DNA from: Modestobacter sp. VKM Ac-2984
GTDB taxonomy: Bacteria > Actinomycetota > Actinomycetes > Mycobacteriales > Geodermatophilaceae
Direction: 5' to 3'
DNA length: 64,000 nucleotides
Assembly (NCBI RefSeq): GCF_026967985.1
Contig: NZ_JAPVBJ010000003.1
Span: 183,001 to 247,000 of the forward strand
Positions 63,501 to 64,000 of this stretch are shown here, in pieces; position 1 is the stretch's first letter, and each line of letters opens with the position of its first letter. Made by a program: the position numbers and the translations under genes. The notes under the pieces were generated by a model. It worked only from the letters and a program-made list of their open reading frames with translations. It searched no databases and had not been told where the DNA came from.

Positions 63501-64000
63501 GACGGGCCCGCCGCTCGGCTCGCGGCGCCGTCCCGCAGGATGCCGAGCAGGCGCTCCTCCAGGCTGATCCGCACCGGCTCGACCGCGTGCACCCGCACGC
63601 CGAGCGCGACCAGGTCGCGCACCAGGTCGGGCACGGCCGTCCCGTCGTCGTCGGCGGACAGCGCGACGGTGGACCACTCGCCCTCCCGGTCGACCCGGCC
63701 CAGTGCGGCGAGCCGCTGCTGTGCGGCGGGGGAGAGGTCGGTCAGGTGCAGCCGCACCTCCCGCTGGCCGAGCAGCTCGGCCAGCGTGCCGGAGGCGGCG
63801 ACCCGGCCGCGGTCGAGGACGACGACCCGGTCGCAGACCCGCTCGACCTCCCCGATCAGGTGCGAGTTGAGCAGCACCGCGACCCCGCGGGACCGCAGCT
63901 CCAGCACGATGTCCCGCACGTCCGCCCGGCCCAGCGGGTCCAGGGCGCTGGTCGGCTCGTCCAGCACCACGAACTCCGGCCGGCCCACCAGCGCGACCGC
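63497..64000 (-). CDS. ABC transporter ATP-binding protein (5' end outside window)
   Basis: The C-terminal 167 residues of a single-domain ABC ATPase. Walker B FVVLDEPTSALDPLGR, D-loop and H-loop (LLNSHLIGEVERVCDRVVVL) are present; Walker A and the signature lie past base 64000. A C-terminal accessory part of about 80 residues follows, as in CcmA/NatA types. Upstream partner of the permease. Confidence 0.9.
   Translation of the reverse strand, partial: AVALVGRPEFVVLDEPTSALDPLGRADVRDIVLELRSRGVAVLLNSHLIGEVERVCDRVVVLDRGRVAASGTLAELLGQREVRLHLTDLSPAAQQRLAALGRVDREGEWSTVALSADDDGTAVPDLVRDLVALGVRVHAVEPVRISLEERLLGILRDGAASRAAGPS

Overview
The window reads as chromosomal DNA from a high-GC actinomycete, most likely a soil or stone-dwelling member of the Geodermatophilaceae or a close relative. 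The signs are very high GC, GTG starts joined by ATGA/GTGA overlaps, leaderless start codons placed 6-7 nt behind a NANNNT -10 box, a DUF222/HNH protein, a mycobacterial-type ATP-dependent DNA ligase and an actinobacterial ydaO riboswitch. There is no rRNA, tRNA or other firm taxonomic marker, so the family is an inference. I saw no prophage, transposase or CRISPR array.

Layout. 1-2266: two E1 genes of a 2-oxoacid dehydrogenase (one cut by the window edge), divergent from an Lrp/AsnC regulator. 2388-6407: a small membrane protein, an AtoE-type fatty acid transporter, an HpcH-type aldolase and glutamate dehydrogenase. 6450-8365: a flavohemoglobin overlapping a DivIVA-like coiled-coil gene. 8574-14853: central carbon genes, with zwf and an epimerase, a Mug-type glycosylase, and phosphoketolase coupled to acetate kinase (the phosphoketolase route from sugar phosphates to acetyl phosphate and ATP). 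14958-20225: an M20 hydrolase, an LLM flavoprotein, a decayed ArsR gene in front of an SRPBCC protein, and a DUF222/HNH gene broken by an in-frame TAG. 20375-26520: flippase-like membrane protein, methyltransferase and two small membrane proteins, DNA ligase, and a RidA/creatininase/flavodoxin group.

26577-34299: a ROK regulator and a sugar or polyol uptake operon (ATPase, permease, binding lipoprotein, Gfo/Idh dehydrogenase, TIM-barrel isomerase), with striking dyads in front of it. 34384-40153: PPK2, a lone 68-residue protein, a CapA lipoprotein, an alditol oxidase, two very small proteins and an exported aldose 1-epimerase.

40204-48613: a full phenylacetate catabolism locus. paaABCDE runs left and paaK-tetR-paaZ runs right from a 390-bp control region holding two matching dyads, probably sites for the TetR protein. 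48633-55490: an IclR-controlled catabolic island with an AtzB/TrzN-like amidohydrolase facing an operon of CoA-transferase, citrate-synthase-fold lyase, LigB- and LigA-type extradiol dioxygenase subunits and a quinone oxidoreductase. This gene set matches no pathway I can name and is the best candidate for something undescribed.

55575-64000: a cyclic di-AMP riboswitch with its promoter before a secreted cell-wall protein, then an alpha/beta hydrolase, SelO, an NmrA-like reductase, a DUF2207 lipoprotein, an M23-type protein and an ABC exporter cut by the window end. Two perfect 24-bp palindromes sharing the core AAATGGCCATTT occur at 41774 and 57593.
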